64,000 nucleotides of DNA from Pseudomonas sp. RC10 (GTDB taxonomy: Bacteria > Pseudomonadota > Gammaproteobacteria > Pseudomonadales > Pseudomonadaceae). The position numbers and the translations under genes were made by a program. Within the stretch, counting starts at the first letter, position 1. Each line of letters opens with the position of its first letter. The notes under the pieces are model-generated. The model was not told the DNA's origin and did no database searches. It worked only from the letters and a program-made list of their open reading frames with translations. Positions 18,462-28,051 of the stretch are shown piece by piece. The stretch spans positions 5,847,001-5,911,000 of the forward strand of contig NZ_CP151650.1 in NCBI RefSeq assembly GCF_038397775.1. The letters run 5' to 3'.

Positions 18462-19246
18462 GTTCGTTGACCGCAACACACGGACCTCGACAACACCGTT
18501 ATCGCGGCTGGGTCGTGCCCGTCGTCGGCGTCGCGATCTGGTGGCTCGCGGCCAATCAGGGCTGGAGCGATTCGGGCCTGTTGGTTTCGCCTCAGAAGGT
18601 CGCCGTTACCGCGTGGGATCAGGTGACCTCCGGCCAATTCTGGCGGGCGATTTCGTCGAGTCTGGCGCGCAACCTCAGCGGTTTTTTCATCGGCACGGTG
18701 CTCGGGTTGATCCTCGGCTGCTTGCTGGGCTTTTCGCGGATTTTCGAACGCGTCGTCGGCCCCAGCTTCAACACCTTCAAGCAGATTTCCCTGTTCGCCT
18801 GGATTCCGCTGATATCAGTGTGGTTCGGGTTGGGCGACGTCGCGAAAGTCGTGTTCCTCTCCCTCGCCGCGCTGGTGCCGGTGGTGGTCAACACCTGCGA
18901 CGGTTTGCGCAACGTGCCGAATGCGTTTCTGGAAGTGGCGAAGGTGTACGGCTTCAGCCGCTGGCAGACCGTGATCGGCGTCATGCTCCCTGCTGCGCTG
19001 CCGTCGATCTTTACCGGGATTTACCTGGCGTTGGTGTATTCGTGGCTGGCCACCATCGGCGCTGAATACCTGCTGGTGTCGGGTGACGGTATCGGCAACA
19101 CCCTGATCGATGGCAGCGAACATTTCATGATGGATCTGGTGCTGTTCGGCATGGTGATCATCGGTCTCGTCGGCTGGGGACTGAACGTCCTGGCTCGCCG
19201 CCTCGAACGACGCATGCAACGGCTCTACGGCATCACGCCGCGCTAG
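18458..19246 (+). CDS. ABC transporter permease 2 for organosulfur uptake (SsuC-like)
   Basis: 262 residues with six membrane segments and the permease loop EVAKVYGFSRWQTVIGVMLP. It is a clear paralogue of the gene just upstream, but without the long basic N-terminus. The four-base ATGA overlap suggests equal expression, so the channel is probably a heterodimer rather than the usual SsuC homodimer (inference). Confidence 0.88.
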   Translation: MSSLTATHGPRQHRYRGWVVPVVGVAIWWLAANQGWSDSGLLVSPQKVAVTAWDQVTSGQFWRAISSSLARNLSGFFIGTVLGLILGCLLGFSRIFERVVGPSFNTFKQISLFAWIPLISVWFGLGDVAKVVFLSLAALVPVVVNTCDGLRNVPNAFLEVAKVYGFSRWQTVIGVMLPAALPSIFTGIYLALVYSWLATIGAEYLLVSGDGIGNTLIDGSEHFMMDLVLFGMVIIGLVGWGLNVLARRLERRMQRLYGITPR

Positions 19247-19280
19247 TTTCCCCTTTTCACACCTTCAAAGGAATTCCCCA

Positions 19281-20075
19281 ATGTCCGCCAGTCAAGCGCT
19301 CCCTCTCCCCACCCAGCAAGGCAACGGGCTGCGTCTGGAGAACATCAGCAAACGCTTCTCCGGCGCCAGCAGCGACACCCAATTGCAGGTGCTGGACAAC
19401 ATTCAGCTGGACATCGCGCCCGGCGAATTCATCACCATCGTCGGCGCCAGCGGTTGCGGAAAATCGACATTGTTGCGGCTGATCCTCGGTCTGGATGAGG
19501 AGTTTGACGGACGTATTCTGCTGGACGAAAAGCCGATCAAGGGCACGGGGCTGGAGCGCGGCATCGTGTTTCAGGATCACCGTTTGTTTCCGTGGCTGAC
19601 GGTTGAACAGAACGTCGCTGTAGGGTTGAAGAACGCGCCCCTGACGCCTGCGCAGAAACGCGACACGGTGCGCGAGCATATTCATCTGGTGGGCCTGCAG
19701 GACTTCACCGAGTCGTACCCGCACCAGATTTCCGGGGGCATGGCGCAACGCGTGGCCATCGCCCGCGGGCTGGTGAATCGCCCGAGCGTGTTGCTGCTGG
19801 ACGAGCCGTTCGGCGCGCTGGATGCCCTGACTCGCACGCGCTTGCAGCGGGAGTTGCAGAACATCTGGCAGCAGGAAAAGATCACCATGGTGCACGTGAC
19901 CCATGACGTGGACGAGGCGGTTTACCTGGGGGATCGGGTGGTGGTCATGCAGCCGCATCCGGGGCGCATTCGGCGCATCGTCGACATCGACCTGCCCCGC
20001 CCGCGCAACCGCAGCGACGCCCGTTTCATTGCCCTGCGCGATGATGTGTTAAGTGATTTTGCGGAGTTGTCATAG
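19281..20075 (+). CDS. ABC transporter ATPase for organosulfur uptake (SsuB-like)
   Basis: 264 residues with Walker [11 protein letters not shown]-loop [13 protein letters not shown], signature [15 protein letters not shown], Walker [13 protein letters not shown] and the switch histidine [11 protein letters not shown]. These match nitrate/sulfonate/taurine importer ATPases. It closes the five-gene operon that starts with the AtsK-like enzyme. A REP doublet follows the stop. Confidence 0.92.
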   Translation: MSASQALPLPTQQGNGLRLENISKRFSGASSDTQLQVLDNIQLDIAPGEFITIVGASGCGKSTLLRLILGLDEEFDGRILLDEKPIKGTGLERGIVFQDHRLFPWLTVEQNVAVGLKNAPLTPAQKRDTVREHIHLVGLQDFTESYPHQISGGMAQRVAIARGLVNRPSVLLLDEPFGALDALTRTRLQRELQNIWQQEKITMVHVTHDVDEAVYLGDRVVVMQPHPGRIRRIVDIDLPRPRNRSDARFIALRDDVLSDFAELS

Positions 20076-20088
20076 GATTGATGGAAGA

Positions 20089-20182
20089 CCTGTAGGAGCG
20101 CGCTTGCCCGCGATTGCGCTGTGTCAGACGCCAAATGAGCCGTCAGGCAAACCCCAATCGCCGGCAAGCGCGCTCCTACAGG
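20089..20182. repeat. REP doublet, GGCAAGCGCGC type
   Basis: Arms 20089-20113 and 20158-20182 are inverted copies (one mismatch: CCCGCGA against TCGCCGG), with core GTAGGAGCGCGCTTGCC. It separates the convergent importer and cyclase genes. This is the last doublet before the conserved block. Confidence 0.88.
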
Positions 20183-20200
20183 TTTGGTGCCGTTCCCAAA

Positions 20201-21157
20201 TCACACCTCATGCAACGACACCTGATTACGCCCGTTCTTCTTCGACGCATATAGCGCCTGATCGGCCCATTCGATGAGGGTCTTGTGTTCGCTGAGCGGG
20301 GTGTTCATGTCGGCGACGCCGAGGCTGATGGTGCAGCGAATCACTTCGCCTTCGTGCAGGATTTCCTGTGCTTCCACCGCCAATCGCAAGCGCTCGGCAA
20401 ACATCCCGCCGCCGTATTTATCGGTGTCGGGTAACAGCACTGCGTACTCTTCGCCGCCGTAACGGCCGGCGATATCGGAGTCGCGAATGTGCTCGCGAAT
20501 CACATCGGCCACACGCTGAATTACCTTGTCGCCGCACTGGTGACCGTAGGTGTCGTTGACCCGCTTGAAGTGATCGATGTCGAACATCACCAGCGCCGCC
20601 GACGAGCCGTAACGCACATGTCGGGCGTATTCCAGCCGCAATGCCTCTTCCCAATGACCCCGGTTGTACAGCCCGGTCAGTCGGTCGGTGCTGGACAGCT
20701 TTTGCAGTTCGCTGTTGGCGCGCTGCAATTGCAGGCGGTTGGTCGCCACGTCGGTGACGTCGTAGATCACCAGGCACACATGAGACACCTCGCCGCTTGT
20801 GGAGCGAAGCGGGAACATCGTGGTGTTCTGGTACATGAAATCTTCTTGCCCGGTGATCGGCTGGTAGCTCTTGAAACGCACCAGGTAGGGCCGCTGTTCC
20901 CAGATCGTGAACGCAGGGGTTCCCAGGGTAATCACACTGTCGATCTTGTTCTTCAGCCAGTCCCGATTCACCTCCGGGAACAGCTCGAAGAACGAGCGGT
21001 TGGCGGCTTCATAGGGCAACACGCCAGAACGGTTTTCCATGAAGGTGTTCCACACCTGCACCCGGTACTCGTGATCCAGCACCACCACGCCGACGTCGAT
21101 GCTCTGGGTGATGGTCAGCAGCCAATGCAGCTCTTTGATGTCGATACGGTCGTTCAT
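20201..21157 (-). CDS. PAS-GGDEF diguanylate cyclase
   Basis: 318 residues. An N-terminal PAS (about residues 12-140) with VGVVVLDHEYRVQVWN is joined by a short coiled coil to a GGDEF domain (155-315). The active site reads RYGGEEY. The inhibitory RDSD (I-site) lies exactly five residues before it, so the cyclase should be active and product-controlled. It makes cyclic di-GMP from two GTP. No membrane segment is visible. It lies three bases after the receiver-CheC gene, so both are cotranscribed and the pair probably senses and transduces one signal. Confidence 0.9.
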   Translation of the reverse strand: MNDRIDIKELHWLLTITQSIDVGVVVLDHEYRVQVWNTFMENRSGVLPYEAANRSFFELFPEVNRDWLKNKIDSVITLGTPAFTIWEQRPYLVRFKSYQPITGQEDFMYQNTTMFPLRSTSGEVSHVCLVIYDVTDVATNRLQLQRANSELQKLSSTDRLTGLYNRGHWEEALRLEYARHVRYGSSAALVMFDIDHFKRVNDTYGHQCGDKVIQRVADVIREHIRDSDIAGRYGGEEYAVLLPDTDKYGGGMFAERLRLAVEAQEILHEGEVIRCTISLGVADMNTPLSEHKTLIEWADQALYASKKNGRNQVSLHEV

Positions 21158-21160
21158 GAA

Positions 21161-22159
21161 TCAGCTCATCAGGTAGGCGAGTTTGCGCGAGAGCCGCTCT
21201 ACCGAGTCTTCGGTGAACAACATCAACAAGTCGAAGTGAATATGGTGGCCTTCGAGGCTGTAACTGATTTCCACGGCCAGGGTTTTCTTCCAGCGCTGCT
21301 GGTTGATGCGAATCAGCTCGTCGATGCCACTCTGAGCGCCGAGCACCTGCGGATGCCCTTGGGAGAACGCGATGTCGATCTGCTCGGCGATGCCGCTCAG
21401 GCAGGCGCCGATGATGATCGACGACAGGTCCAGCAGCATTTCCTTTTCGGAATAGTCGCTGTCCTGAATCTTCATCAACTGCGCCATGTCGCCGATTTCC
21501 GAGTCGTGGAACATCAGAAGCGCTTCCCCGGCGATCCCCCCGCCGATGTAACCCTGACACACCGCTGTCAGCCGATCACTGGCCTGGGCGTCCGCGAGCG
21601 CCATGTGCAACTCGCCGACCTCCAGCATGTTGACGTTGGGCACCGGCAGTTGCACGAACACGCCGAGCACACGCGCCAGCAAAGCAGCGGCACGGCCCAT
21701 GGCAACGTTGATGGTTTCGCGGAAGGCGTCTTGAAAGCTGATGGCCGTCTGTTCGAGCTTGGGCGCAACGGCAACTGTCTTGACGGGATGATCCAGCAGC
21801 CCGAGGCGCTGGAGGGTCAGCTGTAACTCGACCGGATCGGCGGGCTTCTTGAGAAACGCGAGGGCACCCAGTTCAAGCGTGCGGCGCACGGCTTCTTCCT
21901 GAACGTCGCCCGACACCACGATGACTTTGGCCTGGAGATTTTCCGCACGAATCGCGGCCAACGCCTGATACCCATCCATGTCCGGCATGGTCAGGTCGAG
22001 TAACACCACCTGACCCAACCCCTGGCGAATGGCTTCAAGGCCTTCATGTCCATTGGTCGCTGTCGTGACCGACACCCCCCAATCGGCAGGTAAGGCCCTG
22101 ATCAGCTGTTTGCGCGCCATGTTGGAGTCGTCGCAAATCAACAAGGGAATCGTGGGCAT
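21161..22159 (-). CDS. Receiver-CheC fusion protein
   Basis: 332 residues. A receiver domain (1-120) has the acidic pair D10 D11, the phosphorylation site D55 (VVLLDLTMPDMDG) and a lysine at KKPAD. It is joined to a CheC/CheX-like domain (about 140-330). In the first CheC motif an E-x-x-N is preserved (E148, N151 in FRETINVAMG). The second equivalent helix, DLSSIIIGACLSGI, lacks the acid and asparagine. CheC proteins dephosphorylate CheY-type receivers, so this may tune a partner. The cotranscribed cyclase at 20201-21157 is the likely output. Confidence 0.85.
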   Translation of the reverse strand: MPTIPLLICDDSNMARKQLIRALPADWGVSVTTATNGHEGLEAIRQGLGQVVLLDLTMPDMDGYQALAAIRAENLQAKVIVVSGDVQEEAVRRTLELGALAFLKKPADPVELQLTLQRLGLLDHPVKTVAVAPKLEQTAISFQDAFRETINVAMGRAAALLARVLGVFVQLPVPNVNMLEVGELHMALADAQASDRLTAVCQGYIGGGIAGEALLMFHDSEIGDMAQLMKIQDSDYSEKEMLLDLSSIIIGACLSGIAEQIDIAFSQGHPQVLGAQSGIDELIRINQQRWKKTLAVEISYSLEGHHIHFDLLMLFTEDSVERLSRKLAYLMS

Positions 22160-22689
22160 TGCTTTTCAATCTCACGGCAAAAGAGTTTCAGGCATGGCCC
22201 GGAATATCTGTGCAACCCATCGTGTAACTCACTTATGTCCGCCGCGACCGAATATTCGTTCAACCCGATTGTTGGCAGAGAAAGTGAGTCGAATCTTCAC
22301 CCATTTCGGCAAGTAATGGCAGTATGCAATATCTGTGCTCAGTGATAGTGCTTTTCATGGGATTAAGCAGCGCGATAGCGCGCGTTAATTAAATGGCGTC
22401 AATATTTACTCGCGCCATCTAACTCACGCGGTTCAATGCCTCTTTTTGAAGCGCGGCCGTCACGGTTTTTTGTTCTAACTTCAAAGAGTTGGCGACAGGC
22501 GTCAGATTTCTAAGTTGCGACGCGTTCCGCGTTATTCGCCCGCCAAGGTGCGGTTCACGCCCAGGTCCTTGCCAGCACCCGGCCTCGCGCACCACGTCAT
22601 GGAATGATATCGACCAACGTGAACCAGGACAGTGCGCACCGATGCTGACTGCCCCGAAGCACGGCCACTCGCGGTTTGAGGCATAGGGT
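22160..22689. other. 530-base gap without a convincing gene
   Basis: Lies upstream of the receiver-CheC gene and downstream of the lone receiver gene. It is more AT-rich than the flanks (22290-22400) and includes TTAATTAA. Short frames have no family likeness. It should contain the promoter of 22159-20201 and the end of the 23055 transcript; an unrecognised small RNA is possible. Confidence 0.5.
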
Positions 22690-23055
22690 TCAGCTCAGTG
22701 CCCGACTCAAGTGGTCGATCAGCACATGCGCCTGGAAAGGCTTGGCCAGGAAACACAGCGCACTGCCGGTCATGGCTCGCTTGCGCACTGTTTCTTCGGG
22801 AAAAGCCGTGATGAAGAGGGTGGGAATATGAATATTCTTTTCCGTCAGATACTCGTGGAGTTCAACACCACTCATGTTTGGCATTTGCACGTCGGTAATC
22901 AGGCAGCCGACGTTATTCAACTCGGCAGTGCTCAGAAACTCCTCGGCCGAAGAAAAGACAGCGACTTGAAAACCCAGAGAACGAACAAGACTGTCGAGGC
23001 TGTCGCGAACGGCGGCGTCATCATCGACAACGGCGACCAGAGAAGAACTGGACAA
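22690..23055 (-). CDS. Single-domain response regulator, FixJ-receiver type
   Basis: 121 residues, only a receiver. The acidic cluster D11 D12 D13, phosphorylation site D55 (CLITDVQMPNMSG), threonine/serine at LFITAF and lysine at FLAKPF are all present, so it should accept phosphate. The sequence resembles the receiver of FixJ/TodT regulators rather than CheY, and no output domain follows. It may act as a phosphate sink or by protein contact. Neighbouring GGDEF-EAL, receptor and kinase genes are candidate partners. The 157 bases before it separate it from the GGDEF-EAL gene. Confidence 0.88.
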   Translation of the reverse strand: MSSSSLVAVVDDDAAVRDSLDSLVRSLGFQVAVFSSAEEFLSTAELNNVGCLITDVQMPNMSGVELHEYLTEKNIHIPTLFITAFPEETVRKRAMTGSALCFLAKPFQAHVLIDHLSRALS

Positions 23056-23212
23056 ACGGAGTACCTTTGCCGATGTAAATCGTATGAGGTCCCAAATGGG
23101 GAAAGCACGTTACCCAGCCAGGCCACGTGGGTGAAGTATACAAATGTATGACCGCAATAGACCAAAGCCATTCCATGAGAGATTAAACGCGCCAAGGCGA
23201 GGGCATTGTCAC

Positions 23213-25558
23213 TTACACCCAACGCTCCGCAAGAAAGTTGGCTTCGATTCGACCTTGCATGAAGAGGTCGAAATCCGGCGCTGAGAGTGCCTTGGAATAA
23301 TGATAACCCTGTGCTTCGTTGCACCCCTTCGCCGTCAAGGCCGCGAGAATGGCAGCGTCCTCCACGCCCTCCGCAATCACCTTCATGTCGAAGCTGTGCC
23401 CCAGCGTAATCACCGCCTGCACGATGGCGGCGTCTTGTGGGTTTTTCAGCAGCCCCCGCACGAAGGACTGATCGATTTTCAGCTTGTCCACGGCAAAGCG
23501 TTTCAAATACGCCATGCTGGAATAGCCGGTGCCAAAGTCATCGATGGACATGCGCACGCCCAACGCCTTCAGCCCCTGAACGGTTTCCAGCACCCGTGCG
23601 GAATCTTCGATCAGGATCGACTCCGTCAGCTCAAGCTCCAGCAGTTCCGGTTTCAGGCCGCTGTCATACAGCGCGCTCTGGACCTCTTGAACCATACTGC
23701 CCTGACGGAACTGGACGGCGGAGCAGTTCATCGCCACCGTCAGTTCGCCGAAACCTGCCGCTTGCCAGGCTACCGCTTGATGGCAGACCTCGCTCAGTAA
23801 CCAGCGGCTGATCGGAAGTATCAACCCGCTGGATTCGGCCACGGGAATGAACTCGTCAGGGGCGATCGGCCCTTCGCCGGGGTGGTTCCAGCGCAACAAG
23901 GCCTCGGCCCCGATAACGGCGCCGGTTTTTAACTCGATCTGAGGCTGGTAGTGGACCTGCAACTCTTTTTGCTCGAAGGCCTGACGCAGTTCGGTCTGGA
24001 CATGCAAATGACGCAGTTCCCGCGTCCCCATGGCAGCCTCGTAGAACACCCACGTGTTACGCCCGTTGCGTTTGGCCTGCGTCAACGCGGTATCGGCGGC
24101 CTTGAGCAGTGAGCCGAAATCATGGCCATGGGCGATATGGGACGCGATGCCGGCTGAAGCGGTCATCGACAGGTTGTAGCCCGCCAGTTCGAGCGGCTGC
24201 TGAAGCGCACGCAGCATACGCCCCACCAACTCGTTCAGCAGCATGTGATCGTCTTCGTCCACCAGCACCAGAAACTCGTCGCCGCTGAGCCGCGCGACGG
24301 TGTCCACCGAGGGTTTGAGCGCCACGAGACGCAGGGCGAGATGCTGAATGATTGAGTCGCCCGCGACATGCCCAAGCGAATCATTGATGACCTTGAAGTG
24401 ATCCAGATCCAGATAAATCAGCGTCAACCGCTGGCCGCGCCCGCAATCCTTGATGGCCCGGTTCACCCGCTCCAGCAGGTAACGCCGATTGGGCAACCCG
24501 GTCAGATCATCGTGGTAAGCACTGTCGCGCAGTTCATCGACGACGTGCTGGCGACGAATGCGGTTAGTCCGCAAGCGCAGGGTCAGCCCGAGAATCAGCA
24601 GGTACAACGCACCACAGACCAAAGAAGAAGCAATGGCGGTGTACTTCCATCCCAGCAAATAGTCTTGCCCCGCCAGACCCACCACCAAAACCAGCGGGAA
24701 ATTGCCGATCCGCTTGAAGCCGTACAGCCGTCTGACCCCGTCCACCCGAGACCTCATGACGACCGTGCCCTCTCGGGCGCCCTCCGTCATGAGCCGGTCG
24801 ATGTCGTCGGCAGGGTATGGAGAGACGTGCGGCTCGGCCGCGGGCACACGTAACACCGCATCCGACTGATCCGCCCGACGCAACGTAATGACGCCATGAG
24901 GGCCGACGTCCAACTGGTTGATGGCTTCGAGAATATTTTTCAACGGCTGACTCGCCGCAATCCATCCCGTCAGCCGCTGCTGGCCGTCCAGGATGGGCAC
25001 CGCCATGTACAACATTTCCCTGCGCGCATCGCTGCCCAACACCATCGACATGGCTTTCAAATCGGCAGGCGTCTTGTGCTGGAGCGAGTCGCGAAATTGC
25101 TGGGTGCACGACGGCGACGTTGAGCTGCTGCCGTCGGAGTCGAACAAAAACCGCCCATCCGCCCCAAGCACATCGAAATGGCCCACGGCCGGGAATCTGC
25201 GCACCAGCCCGCGCAACTGCCAGGCCTGAACCGCCGGACTCCCCTCGGAATGAAGCGGCCCCTCATCCATGCGCGACGCGATGCTTTGCAGGCCGCTTTG
25301 CGCTTCATAGAAAGTGCCGTTCAGCCGCGACTCAAGGATGCGATTCAGGTTGCCGACGTCCGACATCGCCTGGCGCTGCGCCTGTTGGTACAGCAACCCC
25401 AGCAAACCGCAGAGCAATCCCACAATCGCCACGGCCAGCAGCACCCATGGCCACGCCTGAACGGGGTCATGGCCCGCCTTGGCCGAAGCGGGCTCGGGTT
25501 CCGGCGGGAGCAAACAGGTGATGCGTTGAGGGTTATTCGTTGCGACGAAATCGGTCAT
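23213..25558 (-). CDS. Membrane-bound GGDEF-EAL protein
   Basis: 781 residues. Membrane segments near residues 37-58 and about 325-345 flank a periplasmic sensor (Cache-like). A GGDEF domain follows with SGDEF in place of GGDEF and no I-site (PSVD). The EAL domain is complete: EALLRW, NCS, ELTES, IDDFGTGYSS, DKLKIDQSFV and AEGVE. The phosphodiesterase that breaks cyclic di-GMP is therefore probably active, with the GGDEF part regulatory or weakly active. Start is ATG 25558; a TTG at 25588 would overlap the receptor gene. Ten bases separate it from the receptor upstream, suggesting an operon. Confidence 0.9.
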   Translation of the reverse strand: MTDFVATNNPQRITCLLPPEPEPASAKAGHDPVQAWPWVLLAVAIVGLLCGLLGLLYQQAQRQAMSDVGNLNRILESRLNGTFYEAQSGLQSIASRMDEGPLHSEGSPAVQAWQLRGLVRRFPAVGHFDVLGADGRFLFDSDGSSSTSPSCTQQFRDSLQHKTPADLKAMSMVLGSDARREMLYMAVPILDGQQRLTGWIAASQPLKNILEAINQLDVGPHGVITLRRADQSDAVLRVPAAEPHVSPYPADDIDRLMTEGAREGTVVMRSRVDGVRRLYGFKRIGNFPLVLVVGLAGQDYLLGWKYTAIASSLVCGALYLLILGLTLRLRTNRIRRQHVVDELRDSAYHDDLTGLPNRRYLLERVNRAIKDCGRGQRLTLIYLDLDHFKVINDSLGHVAGDSIIQHLALRLVALKPSVDTVARLSGDEFLVLVDEDDHMLLNELVGRMLRALQQPLELAGYNLSMTASAGIASHIAHGHDFGSLLKAADTALTQAKRNGRNTWVFYEAAMGTRELRHLHVQTELRQAFEQKELQVHYQPQIELKTGAVIGAEALLRWNHPGEGPIAPDEFIPVAESSGLILPISRWLLSEVCHQAVAWQAAGFGELTVAMNCSAVQFRQGSMVQEVQSALYDSGLKPELLELELTESILIEDSARVLETVQGLKALGVRMSIDDFGTGYSSMAYLKRFAVDKLKIDQSFVRGLLKNPQDAAIVQAVITLGHSFDMKVIAEGVEDAAILAALTAKGCNEAQGYHYSKALSAPDFDLFMQGRIEANFLAERWV

Positions 25559-25568
25559 GTCACGTCGC

Positions 25569-27197
25569 TCATAGCGCGAAATGGGCAATCATGCCGTTGA
25601 GGTTGATGGCCAGCCGCGACAGCTCGCCGCTCGCGCTGCTGGTTTGTGTGGCACCCGCCGCAGACTGGGTCGACAGATCACGAATCGTCAGCAGGCTGCG
25701 ATCCACATCCCGCGCCACCAGCGCTTGTTGCTCGGTGGCCGAGGCGATGAACAGATTGCGCTCGTTGATCTTGGAAATGGCCAGCGTGATCTGCTCCAGC
25801 GCATACCCCGCGGCACGTGCGCGGTCCAGTGTTTGCCCGGCTTTAGCGGCGCTGCTTTGCAGCGCAGACACGGTGGCACTGGTCCCGGACTGAATGCTCT
25901 GGATCATGGTCGCGATCTCCAGGGTCGAGGCCTGCGTGCGCTTGGCCAGCGAGCGAACTTCATCGGCGACCACCGCAAACCCACGCCCCGCCTCCCCCGC
26001 CCTGGCCGCCTCAATGGCAGCATTGAGCGCCAGCAGGTTGGTTTGATCGGAAATACTGTGAATCACACCCAGCACCGAACTGATCTCATCGGTATAGCGC
26101 GACAGACTCTCGGCTTCAGCGGACGCTTGCAGCACCTCCTGCGCCAGCCCTTGAATCAGCGCGATGGTTTCGCTGACCTGTTCGTGGCCTTTCTGCGATT
26201 GATGATCGGACGCTTGCGACAATTCCGAGGTGCTGATGGCGTTATGAGCGACTTCGTCAACAGCGCTGCTCATTTCCGTGACTGCCGTTGCTGCCTGTTC
26301 GATCTGCGCACATTGCTGCTGCAAACCCTGGGAGCTGTGGCCCATAACGGCGCTCATTTCCTCAGCTGAAGCGGCCAGTTGACTGGCCGAAACGCCGATG
26401 CCCTCGATGGTCGAGCGCAGGTGCTGTTGCATGTCGCCCATGGCCTGGAGCAGCGCAGCAGGCTCGTCCGACCCGGCGTCATCGATGCGGCCACTCAGAT
26501 CACCACGGGCGATCATCTGGGCAGCGGCCACCGCCTTCCGGATCGGGCCGACGATACTGCGAGTCAACAGCCACGCCAACGCCACCGTAACCGCCACCGA
26601 CAGCGTCAGCACCAGACCGACGATCAACTGCATATTGCCGTACAGCTCGCGGCTTTGCCGGGCAACGGCATTCGCGCCTGCTTCGTTGACCTTCACCAGT
26701 TGATCCATGCTACGGGTCAGGTCAGCGCCCAAAGTGGCCAGCGTTGTGTTCAGACGCTCAAGTTGATCCTGATCAGGCACCTGAGCGTCGATCAGGGAAA
26801 TCACCTCATCCAATGCCGGTATGTAGCGGTCGAGCGATCCCTTGATCGAATCCAGCAAAACCGCTTCATCCGGCCCCACCTGACGAGCGCGATACTCAGC
26901 CTGTTGATCGTTGAGATCCTTTTCCACGCGGCGGATCGACGCCTTGCTCTTGTCACGTACCTGAGGGTCGCTCGATCCACGAAGACGCTGCCCTTCAAGG
27001 CGCAGGGTATTGATACTCAGCGACAGCTTCTGAACCGAGATGATGCCAGGCATCCAGATGTCATTGACCCGGTTAGTCGCGCTGTCCAATCTGGCCATTT
27101 GCATCAGGCTGAAGAAGCCGACGAACAACATGGCCAGCGTGATGATCGCGAACCCGATCGCTGCGCGGGTTCCAATGCTGATTGTCCTCAAAAGCAC
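25569..27197 (-). CDS. Methyl-accepting chemotaxis protein with four-helix-bundle sensor
   Basis: 542 residues. Membrane segments at about 14-36 and 189-210 bracket a periplasmic helical bundle of the 4HB_MCP kind. A HAMP region follows ([21 protein letters not shown]) and then a long signalling hairpin whose tip is [20 protein letters not shown]. It would control CheA activity in response to an unknown ligand. It is transcribed immediately ahead of the GGDEF-EAL gene, an arrangement that links sensing to cyclic di-GMP turnover. Confidence 0.93.
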   Translation of the reverse strand: MLLRTISIGTRAAIGFAIITLAMLFVGFFSLMQMARLDSATNRVNDIWMPGIISVQKLSLSINTLRLEGQRLRGSSDPQVRDKSKASIRRVEKDLNDQQAEYRARQVGPDEAVLLDSIKGSLDRYIPALDEVISLIDAQVPDQDQLERLNTTLATLGADLTRSMDQLVKVNEAGANAVARQSRELYGNMQLIVGLVLTLSVAVTVALAWLLTRSIVGPIRKAVAAAQMIARGDLSGRIDDAGSDEPAALLQAMGDMQQHLRSTIEGIGVSASQLAASAEEMSAVMGHSSQGLQQQCAQIEQAATAVTEMSSAVDEVAHNAISTSELSQASDHQSQKGHEQVSETIALIQGLAQEVLQASAEAESLSRYTDEISSVLGVIHSISDQTNLLALNAAIEAARAGEAGRGFAVVADEVRSLAKRTQASTLEIATMIQSIQSGTSATVSALQSSAAKAGQTLDRARAAGYALEQITLAISKINERNLFIASATEQQALVARDVDRSLLTIRDLSTQSAAGATQTSSASGELSRLAINLNGMIAHFAL

Positions 27198-27430
27198 GTG
27201 CGTATCCCCTTATCGTCCAGGTGCGCTTTAGGCATTGGGTTGACGAATTGATGGCGGCCTGAAAACGGATTCCAGGAACGGCGGGGAAATTAGCACTGCT
27301 GATGAGTAATGCCGATTAGCCATCAGGTTGGCCCGCTCATACTCACGTATGAGGTTATCCGTTCGGAGGAAAGATCGGCATTTTGAAAGGCTACGAGGAA
27401 CGGCGGCTGATGCGACTCAGGCTGCGGAAA

Positions 27431-28051
27431 TCAGCGCCCTTCGAGGGCTTGCGACATTCTTACCAAATCGGCGAACGTCCGGGCCTGCATTTTTTTCATG
27501 GCATGCCCCCGGTGAATCTTGACGGTGATTTCGCTCAGCCCGATCTCTGCAGCGATTTGCTTGTTCATCAGTCCCGTGACGGCCAGCGCCATGACCTCCT
27601 GCTCCCGAGCCGTCAGCGTTTTATGGCGAGCCTGCAACTGGCTGCTCGTCTTGCCCGCCTCGCGCCGCCTGGCATCTTTCTGCAACGCCAGCGTCACGGC
27701 ATCGAGCAAGTCCTGCTCGCGATAGGGTTTCACTAAAAAGTCCAGCGCCCCGGCCTTCATCGCCTTGACCGACATGGCGATATCGCCGTGCCCACTGACA
27801 AAGACGATGGGCAGCGGCACCTTCATTTCCGTGAGCCGCACCTGAAAATCCAGGCCGCTTTCGCCCTGCAGGCGCACATCGAGAATGAGGCAAGAAGGCA
27901 CGTCTTCGAACGTGTGCTGCAGAAACTCGGCCCCGGATGCGAAGGTGTGCACCCGCATGCCCATGGACCGCAACAAACTGTCGACCCCCGCCCGAATGGC
28001 AGGATCGTCGTCCACGACGAAAACGACCGGGGTGATCTCAGCCGCACTCAT
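27431..28051 (-). CDS. LuxR-type response regulator, FixJ/TodT class
   Basis: 206 residues: a receiver (1-125) with DDD at 14-16, phosphorylation site D58 (CLILDVRLQGESG) and lysine in FLVKPYRE; then a LuxR helix-turn-helix (about 140-205) with LTAREQEVMALAVTGLMNKQ and EITVKIHRG. It is overlapped by the kinase gene as ATGA, so kinase and regulator form a cognate pair. Target genes are not evident; the gap on either side contains no obvious repeat. Confidence 0.93.
   Translation of the reverse strand: MSAAEITPVVFVVDDDPAIRAGVDSLLRSMGMRVHTFASGAEFLQHTFEDVPSCLILDVRLQGESGLDFQVRLTEMKVPLPIVFVSGHGDIAMSVKAMKAGALDFLVKPYREQDLLDAVTLALQKDARRREAGKTSSQLQARHKTLTAREQEVMALAVTGLMNKQIAAEIGLSEITVKIHRGHAMKKMQARTFADLVRMSQALEGR

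Noticed and set aside
22489..22686. 65-residue frame in the 530-base gap
   Set aside because: No ribosome site, no similarity recognised, composition not protein-like.
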